In this document: positions 5,668-6,250 of the stretch, piece after piece | How positions within the stretch are numbered: position 1 is the first letter of the stretch | How the letters are laid out: every line of letters starts with the position of its first letter | From: Armatimonadota bacterium | GTDB lineage: Bacteria; Armatimonadota; Fimbriimonadia; Fimbriimonadales; Fimbriimonadaceae | Length of the DNA: 6,250 nt | Assembly: GCA_023428805.1 (NCBI GenBank) | Contig: JAEYWW010000146.1 | Location: 1-6,250 of the forward strand | Direction: 5' to 3' | Translations under genes and position numbers: made by a program | The notes under the pieces: generated by a model | What the model saw: only the letters and a program-made list of their open reading frames with translations | Database searches by the model: none | What the model was told of the DNA's origin: nothing

Positions 5668-6178
5668 TCGCCTGATCCCGCGACCAGAGCTGCTTGCATC
5701 GGGCGATCGGCAGTCCGATCCAGAACCAGATCGACTGCGGTCCCGCAGTCGAAAAGACCCGCAGACTCAGGATGCCGTTCGTTCGCGCAAGATGAGCCTG
5801 CCAGATTCCTCGACCATGATGGCGTCGGGTTGTCACGTACCCGATCCGGCAGAAATCATCACCTCTTTCGGCGAGAAAGATTTCGACCATGGACCAGAGA
5901 CGAATCCCAGCGAGATGCGTCTCCTGGAGCACCCGCTCGCCGGGCTCCATCGGAGCATCAGTTTCGCGATGAAATACGATGACATGAGACGGATAGTAGC
6001 GGCCCGCCATCATCCGGTCCGCGATCTCTCGGAAGCGATGACCATCGGGGTCCGGCCCAAGATCGACCGTGAGGTCATCATCCCAAGCGACTGCGGGCCG
6101 TTTCCCGCCTTCAACCGGGTGCCAAGTCAGCGGCTCGCTTTTCCACAGCTCAAATCGTTCGCGGGCCGTTTGATCCAT
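5642..6178 (-). CDS. DUF1990-like protein (SRPBCC-type fold suspected)
   Basis: A soluble protein of 178 residues with no signal peptide. The features that suggest DUF1990 are GERVLQ (80-85), a strand SMVEIFLAE (96-104), then RIGYVTTRRHHGRGIWQAHL (111-130), where DUF1990 members have a 'GY/FAYGTL..H...GE' segment, and the ending GLPIARCKQLWSRDQAI (155-171), which resembles the family's conserved 'P.aR..Q' end. DUF1990 proteins have unknown function and are thought to share the SRPBCC-like ligand pocket. The ATG at 6178 is the first start after an in-frame TGA at 6247-6245; AGGAGG directly abuts it with no spacer, while TACTCT lies seven bases upstream. The gene runs toward the TIGR01777 gene and the last eight codons plus the stop overlap it. 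A link with that enzyme is plausible but inferred. Family call is moderate. Confidence 0.72.
   Translation of the reverse strand: MDQTARERFELWKSEPLTWHPVEGGKRPAVAWDDDLTVDLGPDPDGHRFREIADRMMAGRYYPSHVIVFHRETDAPMEPGERVLQETHLAGIRLWSMVEIFLAERGDDFCRIGYVTTRRHHGRGIWQAHLARTNGILSLRVFSTAGPQSIWFWIGLPIARCKQLWSRDQAIKSFRSIA
5731..5752 (+). other. Perfect 10-bp hairpin downstream of the TIGR01777 gene, inside the convergent gene
   Basis: TCGACTGCGG (5731-5740) and CCGCAGTCGA (5743-5752) are perfect complements with a minimal TC loop (more realistically nine pairs and a four-base loop). It lies 63 bases after the stop of the TIGR01777 gene, within the antisense DUF1990-like coding sequence. It may end the rightward transcript, but no T-run follows, and coding constraint or chance could also explain it. 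Confidence 0.3.
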
Positions 6179-6185
6179 CCTCCTG

Positions 6186-6191
6186 AGAGTA
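6186..6191 (-). promoter_or_regulatory. Possible -10 element (TACTCT) for the DUF1990-like gene
   Basis: TACTCT fits TANNNT and ends seven bases before the ATG at 6178, a spacing that suggests a leaderless transcript. The AGGAGG between them touches the ATG and is too close to act as a normal ribosome binding site. The remaining bases to the right edge (6192-6250) show no other recognisable element. Confidence 0.2.
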
Positions 6192-6250
6192 CGCTTTGCT
6201 GGCTTGAGTCCACCAGGGCTTAGGGCATGGAATGGGGTCCCGCATCAATT

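Noticed and set aside
5792..6223. Plus-strand open frame of 143 codons
   Set aside because: It is the antisense shadow of the DUF1990-like gene, which carries family-like motifs on the other strand.

Overview
The window looks like a chromosomal segment of a Gram-negative, moderately GC-rich bacterium. The proteins resemble what I recall from Planctomycetota, perhaps class Phycisphaerae: a secreted M28 peptidase of that style, a TIGR01777 reductase with an 'IIPGGSG' start, and little Shine-Dalgarno use at the first genes of operons. This placement is inference from memory, not a search result. Coding density is very high. The longest gap between genes is about 123 bases, and many genes overlap.

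Layout from left to right. (1) Bases 1-699, minus strand: a two-gene unit of an ABM-like ferredoxin-fold protein followed by the start of a lipoate-protein ligase-type gene that runs off the left edge. They are joined by a GTGA overlap. (2) Bases 720-746: a perfect 12-bp hairpin just downstream of the next gene. (3) Bases 768-2297, minus strand: a secreted M28 zinc peptidase with all expected metal ligands and an unusual His/Cys-rich C-terminal tail. (4) Bases 2421-4698, minus strand: a tightly overlapping operon of four small polytopic membrane proteins, transcribed right to left. The third member carries a C-terminal SRPBCC (START-like) domain. Members three and four are clearly related to each other by a gapless alignment, and all four share a motif in the first membrane segment. 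(5) Bases 4732-5667, plus strand, divergent from that operon: a TIGR01777 family NAD(P)-dependent epimerase/reductase. (6) Bases 5642-6178, minus strand: a DUF1990-like protein whose 3' end overlaps the reductase gene tail to tail by 26 bases.

The most interesting part is the right half. A TIGR01777 reductase sits between a membrane-anchored SRPBCC protein and a DUF1990-like protein. From general knowledge, TIGR01777 enzymes are often fused to or found near SRPBCC-type domains, so these genes may serve one pathway acting on a small hydrophobic substrate at the membrane. No substrate can be read from the sequence. The tandem membrane-protein array has no function I recognise and is the best candidate here for an undescribed system. 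I saw no tRNA, rRNA, CRISPR array, insertion sequence, integrase or attachment site.
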